A stretch of 64,000 nt of DNA, taken from positions 2,000,501 through 2,064,500 of the forward strand of contig NC_010424.1 of the NCBI RefSeq assembly GCF_000018425.1, read 5' to 3'. Of the stretch, positions 24,345 to 32,425 are shown piece after piece. Every line of letters starts with the position of its first letter. The stretch's first letter is position 1. The notes beneath the pieces are model-generated. The model was not told the origin of the DNA. It worked only from the letters and a program-made list of their open reading frames with translations, and searched no databases. The position numbers and the translations under genes are program-made. Source of the DNA: Candidatus Desulforudis audaxviator MP104C (GTDB lineage: Bacteria; Bacillota; Desulfotomaculia; Desulfotomaculales; Desulforudaceae).

Positions 24345-26045
24345 TCAGTGGGAAAGCGCGTTACACACGCCGGCCGGACAACGGCGGTCCCGGACGTGGG
24401 CCAGGTATTCGTCCCAGAAATACTTCATGGTGGACAGCACGGGGTTAGCCGCCGTCTGGCCCAGCCCGCACAGGGAGGCGTCCCGGACGTCGTACGCCAA
24501 CTCCTCGAGTTCCTGCAGGTCGTCCAGAGTCCCTTCGCCCTGAGTGATCCGCTCCAGAATGTCCACGACGTGCACCACGCCGACCCGGCAGAGTGTGCAG
24601 GCGCCGCAGGACTCGTGGGCCGCGAACTGCATGTAGAACTTGGCCAGGTCCACCATGCAGTCGGTGTTATCCAGGACGATCAGCCCCCCGGAACCCATAA
24701 TGGTCCCGACGGCCTGGAGCGATTCGTAGTCGACCGGCACGTCTAAGAGTTCGGCGGGCACCGCGCCCCCGGAAGGTCCCCCGGTCTGCACGGCCTTGAT
24801 CCGGCGCCCGGGCGGGGGCCCAGCCCCGATGTCATAAACGATGTCGGCCAGGCTGATGCCCATGGGCACTTCGATCAGCCCGGTGTTCTTGATCTGTCCG
24901 GCCAGCGAGAAAATCTTGGTGCCCTTGCTGCCTTCGGTGCCCATAGCGGCAAACCACTCCGGGCCGTTCCGGATGATCGCCGGAACATTGGCGAGGGTCT
25001 CGACATTGTTGATGATGGTCGGCTTGTCGTAAAGTCCCTTTTCCACCGGATAGGGAGGGCGGACCCGCGGCTCGCCCCTAAAACCCATGGCCGAACGCAA
25101 TAGTGCCGTCTCCTCGCCGCACACGAAGGCCCCCGCCCCTAGGGCGATGTCGACGTCGAAGTCGAAATCGGAGCCCAGAATGCCCTTCCCCAGGAGGCCC
25201 AGTTTCTGCGCCTGGCGGATGGCGATTTCCAGGCGCTTCACCGCCAGAGGATATTCGGCCCGGACGTACACGTAGCCCTCTTGCGCCCCGACGGCGTAGC
25301 CCGCAATCAGCATGCCCTCGAGCACGGCGTGCGGGTTCCCCTCCAGGATGCTCCGGTCCATAAAGGCCCCGGGGTCGCCCTCGTCGGCGTTGCAGATGAT
25401 GTATTTCTCCGGGCCTTCCTGGGCCGCGGCGAAAAACCACTTTTCCCCGGTCGGGAAGCCGGCCCCGCCCCGGCCGCGCAGGCCAGACCGCCGCACCGCG
25501 TCCACCACGTCCGCCGGACCGGCTCGTGAGCGGAGCACTTCGGCCAGCGCGAAATAGCCGTCCCGGGCGATGTATTCGTTTATGTCCTCCGGGTCGATCA
25601 GCCCGGAGTTGTCCAGCACTACCCGTTGCTGTTTCTCGAAAAAGGGAATCTCGTGCAGAAAGTTCCGGTTGCCCTCGCCGTTCATCGACCGGTAGAGCAG
25701 GTTTTGTACCAGCCGCCCGTCGCGCAGGTGGGTGCGGGCGATGTTGCCCGCCCCGTTCTCGTCAATATTGCAGTAGAGCACCGCGCCCGGATGGACGACA
25801 GCCACCGATCCGAGGCCGCAAAAGCCGTAGCACCCGGTTTTGACCACCCGCACGTCCAGGCCGAGGTTCTTGATTTCCCGCCGCAGCGCCTTGAAAAGCT
25901 GTTCGCCGCCGGACGACCGGCAGGCGGTGCTGGTGCAGACCAGGACCTGGGTGGGCGGGGCCAACCGCCCATCCTGGAGCCGTTCTTCAATTTGGGGGCG
26001 GTGCCGCTCTCTGATCTCTTGCAGGTCGCTGACGCTTATGCTCAA
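24345..26045 (-). CDS. NuoF/HndC-like NADH-binding flavoprotein subunit
   Basis: A 566-aa electron-transfer subunit that normally oxidises or reduces NAD(P)H with FMN in a soluble hydrogenase, formate dehydrogenase or complex I-like enzyme. Residues 1-130 form a thioredoxin-like [2Fe-2S] domain (VCTSTACRSSGG, KTGCYGFCG). The FMN/NADH region has RGRGGAGFPTGEKW, CNADEGDPGAFMDR and GAGAYVCGEET-like GAGAFVCGEETALL. A [4Fe-4S] site ESCGACTLCRVG lies near the end. HndC proteins often carry an extra two-cluster ferredoxin tail; here it is absent. The TTG at 26045 with GGAGG nine bases before it is the best start; the gene overlaps the NuoE-like gene by 59 bp. The catalytic partner is not in the window and copy 1 of ISLre2 begins 18 bp after the stop. 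Confidence 0.9.
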   Translation of the reverse strand: MSISVSDLQEIRERHRPQIEERLQDGRLAPPTQVLVCTSTACRSSGGEQLFKALRREIKNLGLDVRVVKTGCYGFCGLGSVAVVHPGAVLYCNIDENGAGNIARTHLRDGRLVQNLLYRSMNGEGNRNFLHEIPFFEKQQRVVLDNSGLIDPEDINEYIARDGYFALAEVLRSRAGPADVVDAVRRSGLRGRGGAGFPTGEKWFFAAAQEGPEKYIICNADEGDPGAFMDRSILEGNPHAVLEGMLIAGYAVGAQEGYVYVRAEYPLAVKRLEIAIRQAQKLGLLGKGILGSDFDFDVDIALGAGAFVCGEETALLRSAMGFRGEPRVRPPYPVEKGLYDKPTIINNVETLANVPAIIRNGPEWFAAMGTEGSKGTKIFSLAGQIKNTGLIEVPMGISLADIVYDIGAGPPPGRRIKAVQTGGPSGGAVPAELLDVPVDYESLQAVGTIMGSGGLIVLDNTDCMVDLAKFYMQFAAHESCGACTLCRVGVVHVVDILERITQGEGTLDDLQELEELAYDVRDASLCGLGQTAANPVLSTMKYFWDEYLAHVRDRRCPAGVCNALSH

Positions 26046-26541
26046 CCGGGCTGACCTCCTCGTCCGGGCCTTCTTTTCGGTATCGGTCCACCAGCCGCGC
26101 CACGTCATACACGGAGAGGTGGCCGTGCACACTCTCGTTTACCGTCAGCAGCGGCGCCAGACTGCAGGCCCCGATGCAGCGGGTGGTCCGCAGTGTGAAC
26201 AGGCCGTCCGCGGTGGTCTCGTCCGGCTCAACCCCCAGAAGCTCCCGGAACCGGTTCAGGATGTCCTGGGCGTTTTTCACGTAGCAGGCGGTGCCCATAC
26301 ACACCCGGACCACGTTTTTGCCCTGCGGGGCGGTGACGAATTGGGAATAGAAAGTGGCCACGCCGTGGACGTGCCCCACGGGCAGGCACATCTTCTCGGC
26401 CACGTGGGTCTGTACGTCGCGCGACAGGTACCCGAACAGCTCCTGGGCCTTGTAGAGCACCCGGATCAACCCGCCCGGCCTGTCGCCGTACCGTTCGATG
26501 ATTTTGTCCAGCACCAGGTAGTTGCGTTCCTCCACGTTCAT
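25987..26541 (-). CDS. NuoE/HndA-like [2Fe-2S] subunit
   Basis: A 184-aa thioredoxin-fold ferredoxin that hands electrons to or from the NuoF-like subunit. Family motifs: LIRVLYKAQELFGYLS, GVATFYSQFVTAPQGK and the cluster ligands in VCMGTACYVKNA and TRCIGACSLAP. ATG 26541 starts the conserved part; 11 more in-frame codons upstream lack a better ribosome site. The C-terminal 30 residues (Arg/Pro-rich) run into the next gene and look non-conserved. First gene of the pair with the NuoF-like gene. Confidence 0.9.
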   Translation of the reverse strand: MNVEERNYLVLDKIIERYGDRPGGLIRVLYKAQELFGYLSRDVQTHVAEKMCLPVGHVHGVATFYSQFVTAPQGKNVVRVCMGTACYVKNAQDILNRFRELLGVEPDETTADGLFTLRTTRCIGACSLAPLLTVNESVHGHLSVYDVARLVDRYRKEGPDEEVSPVEHKRQRPARDQRAAPPPN

Positions 26542-26689
26542 AGACCCTAGCTTTCCCCACTGCTGTTCCCGCAATGCGGGCCGGCGGGGCGGGTCGGTGG
26601 CGCCCGGAAACGGAGGCAGATATTACATGGCCTTCGGCCCCCGATTTCAGAAATATTGTGCGACCTGGGGCCGTAAGTATCTATTACAG

Positions 26690-26870
26690 GATACGACATA
26701 ACTCTCGAAACCGGGAGGTGAAAGCCGGGTAGCAGCGGCCACTGAACAATCATCAACTCTGGTCAAACGGGGGCGTTCCTGGAAGCCCCCGATCATCCGG
26801 ATAAGCATCCGGGTTGGCAACAGGAAACACGCGGGAGGGACCTTTCATCAAGGTCCCTCCTCCCTTTCCG
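26690..26870 (+). other. hairpin-rich intergenic stretch, candidate structured RNA
   Basis: On the plus strand, after ACCGGGAGGTGAAAGCCGGG and GCAGCGGCCACTG, three hairpins follow: CGGGGGC/GCCCCCG, CCGGAT-AAGC-ATCCGG and GGAGGGACCTT-TCATC-AAGGTCCCTCC. The GGTGAAA...CC...GCCACTG part faintly resembles a cobalamin-riboswitch core, but the other conserved box is missing and no B12 gene follows. I cannot assign it to a known RNA family. Confidence 0.3.
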
Positions 26871-26885
26871 CCGGTGTAAGGGTCA

Positions 26886-26906
26886 AAAAGGTGTTTGACA
26901 CCTTTT
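26886..26906. repeat. AAAAGGTGT palindrome
   Basis: AAAAGGTGT-TTG-ACACCTTTT, a perfect 9-bp inverted repeat, with a partner GGGTC-CT-GACCC at about 26923-26934. The same style of A/T-capped palindrome occurs at 5242 and 44991. Confidence 0.55.
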
Positions 26907-26913
26907 AGGGTCT

Positions 26914-27190
26914 TTAGAAGTTAGGGTCCTGACCCCTTGTGCCGGCCCTTTTCTCAGGCAGCAAAGGGTGGCTTAGTGGGCCACCCTTGGGGTGTTTTCC
27001 TGTCGCCGGGACTCTAGTACGCCTCATGCTCCGCAGTCTTTGCACGCGGTCGGCAATCGGGAGATGGGTGCTGAAAAGTCTCATCACGCTGTTGCCCGAA
27101 AGCGGGTTGACGATGAACAGGTGGGAAGCGGTCGGGTTAACCGCCATGGGCACGCCCCAGGTGGAAACATCAAGCAGTTCCGTTTTTGTA
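26914..27190 (-). pseudogene. C-terminal fragment of an HtpX-like M48 protease
   Basis: Minus-strand reading gives VPMAVNPTASHLFIVNPL followed by RLFSTHLPIADRVQRLRSM, the conserved C-terminal end of HtpX membrane proteases. The catalytic HExxH part and the membrane helices are missing; upstream DNA does not continue the protein. The fragment lies in the long gap between the nuoE-like gene and ppdK. Confidence 0.75.
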
Positions 27191-27311
27191 TGAGCCGGCG
27201 TCTGCGCGCCACCACCGTCTTTCAGCGGTCCCGGTTGCTTGTACTCCCGAATATTTCGTCCCTACGACTTTATCGGGCAGGAACCACCACATATGTGGAG
27301 AAAACCAGTAT

Positions 27312-27339
27312 AAAACGGTTCGTCTCCTGGGACCGTTTT
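27312..27339 (+). promoter_or_regulatory. stem-loop in the ppdK leader
   Basis: AAAACGGT (27312-27319) and ACCGTTTT (27332-27339) form an 8-bp stem with a 12-nt loop about 70 bp before the ppdK start. It may stabilise or attenuate the transcript. I see no strong promoter between it and the gene. Confidence 0.4.
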
Positions 27340-27408
27340 CGGTCACTCAAAGGAAAAACGGACCGTACCGGGCGACGTGTTCGCCAGTCTTAATCTGGGA
27401 GGAATACA

Positions 27409-30081
27409 ATGTCAACGAAGTACGTCTACCGCTTTGAAGAAGGCAACGCCGGGATGAAGAACCTCTTGGGCGGGAAGGGGGCCAACCTGGCCGAAATGAC
27501 CAACATTGGCCTGCCGGTGCCTCCGGGGTTCATCGTCACGACGGAGGCCTGCAAGGAGTTTTACCTGCAGGGACGCCGGTTGCCAGACGGTCTCATGGAC
27601 GAAATCCGGGAGCACATCCGGCTACTCGAGCAAAAACTAGGGAAGGTCCTGGGGGACGAGCAGAATCCCCTGCTGGTTTCGGTCCGGTCCGGCGCCCCGG
27701 TTTCCATGCCCGGCATGATGGATACCGTCCTGAACCTGGGACTGAACGACCGCACCGTGGAGGGACTGGCCCGATCCACGGGCGACGAACGGTTCGCCCT
27801 CGACTGCTACCGGCGCTTCATCAACATGTTCGGCGACGTGGTCATGCACGTGGAGCACTACCAGTTCGAAAGTATTCTCCAAGCTCAGAAGGACCGGCGC
27901 GGGGTCCAGCACGACCACCAGTTGACCGCCGCCGACTGGCGGGAAGTCATCGCCCGCTACAAAAGCCTGATTGAAACGGAAATCCGGCGGCCCTTCCCCC
28001 AGGATCCCCTGGAACAGCTTACCATGGCGGTCCGGGCCGTCTTCGATTCCTGGTATAACGACCGGGCGGTGGTGTACCGCAAGATCCACCGGATTCCGGA
28101 CGATCTGGGCACGGCGGTGAACATCCAGGCCATGGTGTTCGGGAACATGGGCGAGGACTCCGGTTCGGGCGTGGCCTTCACCCGGAACCCCTCCACCGGC
28201 GAGCGCGAGGTCTATGGCGAGTACCTCACGAACGCCCAGGGCGAGGACGTGGTGGGCGGCATCCGCACACCCAAACCGATCCAGGAACTGGCCGCGGACC
28301 TGCCGGAAGTGTACAGGCAGTTCCGGGACATCTGCGAACTTCTGGACCGGCACTACCGGGACATGCAGGACATCGAGTTCACCATCGAGCGGGGCCGCCT
28401 GTACATCCTCCAGACACGGAACGGCAAGCGGACCGCCCAGGCCGCCATCCGGATCGCCGTGGACATGGTCGATGAGGGCCTCATCTCCCGAGAAGAGGCG
28501 GTGGTCCGCGTCGAGCCCGAACAGCTTGACCACCTGCTTCACCGGCATATCGACCCGGAGGCCAAACTTGACGTGATCGCCACCGGCCTCCCGGCCTCAC
28601 CCGGCTCGGCCGCCGGGAAGGCCGTCTTTGATGCCGATACGGCCGAGAAACTGGCCCAGGAAGGTGAAAAGGTGATCCTGGTCCGGAACGAGACCACCCC
28701 CGACGACATCCACGGCATCGTGGCCGCCCAGGGTATTCTGACCTCCCGGGGCGGAATGACCAGCCACGCCGCGGTGGTCGCCCGCGGGATGGGCAAGCCC
28801 TGCGTCTGCGGCTGCGAGGCGATCCGGATCAAGGGCCGGGAACCGGTGTTCACGGTGAACGACGTGACCGTCCGGCAGGGTGATTTGATCTCCATCGACG
28901 GCAGCACCGGCCGGGTGATCCTCGGCGCGGCGCCGATGCTCGACCCGGAACTGTCCCCGGAGTTTCAACGGCTGCTGGAGTGGGCGGACGAAATCCGGAC
29001 CCTGGAGGTGCGCGGCAACGCAGACACCCCGGCGGACGCCGCCAAGGCCCGTGAGTTCGGCGCGGCCGGCATCGGGCTCTGCCGCACCGAGCACATGTTC
29101 ATGGGTGCCGACCGGCTGCCCATTGTGCAGCAGATGATTCTGGCCGACGACGAGGATACCCGGCGGGCAGCCCTGGAAAAACTCCTGCCCATGCAACGGG
29201 AGGATTTCTACGGCATCCTGAAGGCCATGGACGGCCTGCCGGTCTGCATCCGGCTCCTGGATCCCCCGCTGCACGAGTTTTTGCCCGACATCGAGGAACT
29301 GCACGTGGACATCACCCGCCTGCAGTTCACCGCGGGCGACACCCCCGAACTGCGGGAGAAAGAGGAACTCCTGCGCAAGATCCGCGCCCTCTCGGAGTGC
29401 AACCCGATGCTGGGGCACCGGGGCTGCCGGCTGGGCATCACCTACCCCGAGGTTTACGCCATGCAGGCCCGAGCTGTCTTTCTGGCCACCGTCGACCTGC
29501 TCCGGGAGGGGCATCACCCGGTCCCCGAGGTGGAAATTCCCCTGGTCATTGACCGGAACGAATTCGTGTTCCTAAAACAACAGGTGGACCAGGCGGCGGC
29601 CGAGGTGCGGGCGGAGACGGGGGTCGAATTCGAGTACACCGTAGGCACAATGATCGAACTGCCCCGGGCGGCCCTCCTGGCCGACGAAATCGCGCGCGAG
29701 GCCGAGTTTTTCTCCTTCGGCACCAACGACCTGACTCAGACCACCCTCGGTTTTTCCCGGGATGACGCCGAGGGTAAGTTCCTGCACCGCTACCTGGAGT
29801 TGAAACTTTTGCCCGACAACCCCTTCGCCGTCCTCGACCGCAAGGGCGTCGGCAGGCTGATCGCCATGGGCATTGAACTGGGGCGTTCCACCCGTCCCGA
29901 CCTTCTGGTCGGGATCTGTGGGGAGCACGGGGGTGAGCCCCGGTCCATCGAGTTTTGCCACCAGGTCGGTATGAACTACGTCAGCTGTTCCCCCTACCGG
30001 GTGCCGATCGCCCGCCTGGCCGCGGCGCAGGCCCGGGTGACCAACGACGGTCTAGTGGCAAAAGACTACGGCACCAAGTAA
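27409..30081 (+). CDS. ppdK: pyruvate, phosphate dikinase
   Basis: An 890-aa enzyme that interconverts pyruvate + ATP + Pi and PEP + AMP + PPi, of normal length for the family. The N-terminal ATP-grasp domain opens with LLGGKGANLAEM and has VRSGAPVSMPGMMDTVLNLG. The swivelling domain carries phospho-His453 in GGMTSHAAVVARGMGKPCVCG. The C-terminal PEP/pyruvate barrel has FGTNDLTQTTLGFSRDD and catalytic Cys837 in GICGEHGGEP. GGGAGGAAT precedes ATG 27409. It is a single gene closed by a strong terminator. A second PEP-forming enzyme lies at 48759. Confidence 0.97.
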   Translation: MSTKYVYRFEEGNAGMKNLLGGKGANLAEMTNIGLPVPPGFIVTTEACKEFYLQGRRLPDGLMDEIREHIRLLEQKLGKVLGDEQNPLLVSVRSGAPVSMPGMMDTVLNLGLNDRTVEGLARSTGDERFALDCYRRFINMFGDVVMHVEHYQFESILQAQKDRRGVQHDHQLTAADWREVIARYKSLIETEIRRPFPQDPLEQLTMAVRAVFDSWYNDRAVVYRKIHRIPDDLGTAVNIQAMVFGNMGEDSGSGVAFTRNPSTGEREVYGEYLTNAQGEDVVGGIRTPKPIQELAADLPEVYRQFRDICELLDRHYRDMQDIEFTIERGRLYILQTRNGKRTAQAAIRIAVDMVDEGLISREEAVVRVEPEQLDHLLHRHIDPEAKLDVIATGLPASPGSAAGKAVFDADTAEKLAQEGEKVILVRNETTPDDIHGIVAAQGILTSRGGMTSHAAVVARGMGKPCVCGCEAIRIKGREPVFTVNDVTVRQGDLISIDGSTGRVILGAAPMLDPELSPEFQRLLEWADEIRTLEVRGNADTPADAAKAREFGAAGIGLCRTEHMFMGADRLPIVQQMILADDEDTRRAALEKLLPMQREDFYGILKAMDGLPVCIRLLDPPLHEFLPDIEELHVDITRLQFTAGDTPELREKEELLRKIRALSECNPMLGHRGCRLGITYPEVYAMQARAVFLATVDLLREGHHPVPEVEIPLVIDRNEFVFLKQQVDQAAAEVRAETGVEFEYTVGTMIELPRAALLADEIAREAEFFSFGTNDLTQTTLGFSRDDAEGKFLHRYLELKLLPDNPFAVLDRKGVGRLIAMGIELGRSTRPDLLVGICGEHGGEPRSIEFCHQVGMNYVSCSPYRVPIARLAAAQARVTNDGLVAKDYGTK

Positions 30082-30114
30082 CAGCGTCAGCAACACTCCC
30101 TTCCTGAAACATCG

Positions 30115-30140
30115 CCCCGCCAACCGTGCGGGGTTTTTTT
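30115..30140 (+). terminator. intrinsic terminator of ppdK
   Basis: CCCCGC (30115-30120), 7-nt loop, GCGGGG (30128-30133) and seven T residues, 34 bp after the ppdK stop. Confidence 0.92.
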
Positions 30141-30242
30141 CTTGGGTATCTGTGTTCCCAAAAAATGTGCCGTGCATATTTCTCAAAACTACACAAAAAC
30201 TAGGAAGCGGAACCACTATGCTATGGGGGTGGCTGATCCAAA

Positions 30243-31085
30243 GTGCGCTCTGTCGAAGCGGCGGCAATCACCGAGGTCGTGGCCAGGCTCTGCGAGGAAG
30301 CCAGTTTTGTCCTGGAAGAAAGCGTGCACTCCGCCTTTCAGAAAGCATACGCGGCGGAAATATCACCGCTTGGAAAGGACGCGCTGGCCCAGATACTGGC
30401 CAACGCCGCCCTCGCCGCGGAAAACAAACTGCCCATCTGCCAGGATACGGGCATCATGCTCGTTCTCGTCGATCTCGGACAGGAGGTGCACGTGAGCGGG
30501 GGCAGCCTGTACGCGGCTATCAACCAGGGGGTGCGGGACGCTTCCAGGAGAAGCTACCTGCGCAAATCGATCGTCAACGATCCCATCGAGCGGACCAACA
30601 CCAAGGACAACACTCCGGCCGTGATTCACTGCCGGATTGTGGACGGCGACAGAATAAAGATCTCGCTCATGCCCAAAAGCGCCGGCAGCGAAAACGTGAG
30701 TACGGTCAAGGTGCTCAATACGGCCGATGGGTGGGAAGGAATCAAGAGATTCGTTCTGGAAACGGTCGATCAGGCCGGCCCTAATCCGTGCCCCCCGGTG
30801 ATCGTCGGGGTCGGAATGGGCGGAACTATGGAAAAAGCGGCGCTATTGGCCAAAGAAGCCCTGTTTCGACCGGTGGAGCAGAAGCATCCCCTGGAAACGA
30901 TAGCGTACCTGGAAAGCGAACTGCTGGATGCCATCAACGGGTTGGGCATTGGGCCGATGGGACGCGGGGGCAGGACTACGGCTTTGGCCGTACACGTCGA
31001 AGTTTTTCCGACCCACATGTCCTCCCTGCCGGTGGCGGTCAACCTGCTGTGCTGCGCCGCGCGCTACAAAACCATGGAGATCTAG
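30243..31085 (+). CDS. fumarate hydratase class I, alpha subunit
   Basis: A 280-aa [4Fe-4S] subunit of the two-part class I fumarase/tartrate dehydratase family, which hydrates fumarate to malate. Cluster cysteines are expected in LPICQDTGIM, NPCPPVIVGVGMGG and AVNLLCCAARYKTMEI. The GTG start at 30243 has GGGGGTGG eight bases before it. The beta subunit follows after 34 bp, then the fumarate reductase genes, so the operon links malate, fumarate and succinate. Confidence 0.94.
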   Translation: MRSVEAAAITEVVARLCEEASFVLEESVHSAFQKAYAAEISPLGKDALAQILANAALAAENKLPICQDTGIMLVLVDLGQEVHVSGGSLYAAINQGVRDASRRSYLRKSIVNDPIERTNTKDNTPAVIHCRIVDGDRIKISLMPKSAGSENVSTVKVLNTADGWEGIKRFVLETVDQAGPNPCPPVIVGVGMGGTMEKAALLAKEALFRPVEQKHPLETIAYLESELLDAINGLGIGPMGRGGRTTALAVHVEVFPTHMSSLPVAVNLLCCAARYKTMEI

Positions 31086-31119
31086 CCCCGGTGTTTTCTC
31101 GGCTATTGGAGGGCGGCAA

Positions 31120-31683
31120 GTGTACAAGAAACAGATCAACACGCCTTTGACCGATGAGGTGATCGCCGACCTGCACGTCGGCGACCACGTGTCCCTGAAC
31201 GGAAAACTGTACACGGTGGGAGACGCGGCCCACAAGAGTCTCGTCCAATACATCGGCCAAGGAAAGCAGCTGCCTTTTAGCCTGGCGAACCAGGTCATCT
31301 ACTACGCCGTGGCCACGCCCCCGCCCCCGGGACGCATTGTGGGTTCGGTCGGCCCCACGACGGCGACACGCATGGATTGCTACACCCCGACCCTGCTCGC
31401 CCAGGGTTTAAAGGGCGTTGTCGCCAAGGGCTACCGTTCCGCCGAGGTAACCCAGGCCATGCGGGAACACCGGGCCGTCTATTTCGGCGCCGTCTGCGGC
31501 GTGGCCGCCCTCCTCAGCCGGTACATAAAGAGTGTGCGCCTGGCGGCCTTCCCTGGGTTGGGCGCGGAGGCCGTCTACGAGTACACCGTGGCCGATTTTC
31601 CGGTAGTGGTCATCAACGATATCCACGGCGGGGATCTCCACCTGGAGGGCCGTAGAGTCTACGCGCTCAACCAGGCTACTTGA
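31120..31683 (+). CDS. fumarate hydratase class I, beta subunit
   Basis: A 187-aa subunit with the family's NTPLTDEVIADLHVGDHV opening, VGPTTATRMDCYTPTLL and GAVCGVAALLSRYIKSV. The frame stays open upstream to 30928, but that stretch overlaps the alpha subunit in another frame; GTG 31120 has GGAGG seven bases before it and begins the conserved sequence. It completes the heterodimeric fumarase. Confidence 0.94.
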   Translation: MYKKQINTPLTDEVIADLHVGDHVSLNGKLYTVGDAAHKSLVQYIGQGKQLPFSLANQVIYYAVATPPPPGRIVGSVGPTTATRMDCYTPTLLAQGLKGVVAKGYRSAEVTQAMREHRAVYFGAVCGVAALLSRYIKSVRLAAFPGLGAEAVYEYTVADFPVVVINDIHGGDLHLEGRRVYALNQAT

Positions 31684-31786
31684 GAAACCCGGCGCCGGGC
31701 GCTGTCCTTACGCCAGTCCATGCGGGTGTCCGGCCCGGCGGGACGTTGCGGACTCACCGATCCGATGGTTGGAGGTGGCAGCAGAG

Positions 31787-32425
31787 ATGGAAAAGCCGGA
31801 AGTCCTGGGCCGGAATCCCAAGGTTAACCTGTACCTGGAAGCCGCCGGAATGGTCAGCGGCCTCCTCCTGGTGGCCTTCCTGTGGGTCCACGCCTTCCTG
31901 GTGGCCACCGTCATTCCCGGCGCCGCCACCTTCGACGGTATGGCCCGATTCCTCGAGAAGTATTACCTTTCTTACGCGGGCATCGGTCTGGGACTCCTGA
32001 TCGGCCTGGTCCATGTGGCCGGCGTGGCCCGCAGGATTCCGGCCAGTTACCGGGAACAGCGCGCGGTGTGGCGGGTGGCCGGAAGGATGCGGCACACCGA
32101 CACCTACATCTGGGCCTTTCAGGTGGTCACCGGACTGGTCATCCTCGTTGCGGCCGCCATCCACATCTGGGTCGTGCTTGCCGACTGGCCCCTCCAGGCG
32201 GCGAAGAGCGCCCTCCGTGTCCAGACGGACTATCTCGCCTTCTACCTCATTCTTTTGCTGGTCGCGGAATACCACGCCGCTGCCGGCATCTACCGCCAGT
32301 TGGTCAAGTGGGCCCGGTTCCGGCGCCGGTCCCTGGCGTTCGCCGTGGGCACGGCCACGGCCTTCATCCTGTCCGTCAACCTGGCGGCCTTGTGGGCGCT
32401 TTTCCATCTGGGGGCCGTTCGGTGA
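31787..32425 (+). CDS. fumarate reductase/succinate dehydrogenase dihaem cytochrome b subunit
   Basis: A 212-aa membrane subunit with five hydrophobic helices. His35, His76, His126 and His163 occur with spacing (41, 50, 37) close to that of the haem-ligating histidines of Wolinella FrdC (44, 93, 143, 182), so it should hold two b haems and exchange electrons with menaquinone. ATG 31787 lies 11 bases after GGAGG; a TTG at 31769 and a GTG at 31775 are possible. It overlaps the flavoprotein gene by 4 bases (GTGA), implying coupled translation. With menaquinone, succinate oxidation would need the proton motive force; fumarate reduction is downhill. Confidence 0.92.
   Translation: MEKPEVLGRNPKVNLYLEAAGMVSGLLLVAFLWVHAFLVATVIPGAATFDGMARFLEKYYLSYAGIGLGLLIGLVHVAGVARRIPASYREQRAVWRVAGRMRHTDTYIWAFQVVTGLVILVAAAIHIWVVLADWPLQAAKSALRVQTDYLAFYLILLLVAEYHAAAGIYRQLVKWARFRRRSLAFAVGTATAFILSVNLAALWALFHLGAVR

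Noticed and set aside
26700-26760. Cobalamin riboswitch
   Set aside because: Only GGTGAAA and GCCACTG-like pieces match; the conserved 3' box is absent and no B12-related gene follows.
26690-26760. SRP RNA
   Set aside because: AGCAGC is present, but the conserved GTCAGG...CCGGAAGG tetraloop context is not.
31882-32421. Long N-terminal extension of the fumarate reductase flavoprotein
   Set aside because: It overlaps the cytochrome b gene in another frame; the FAD motif begins right after the GTG at 32422.
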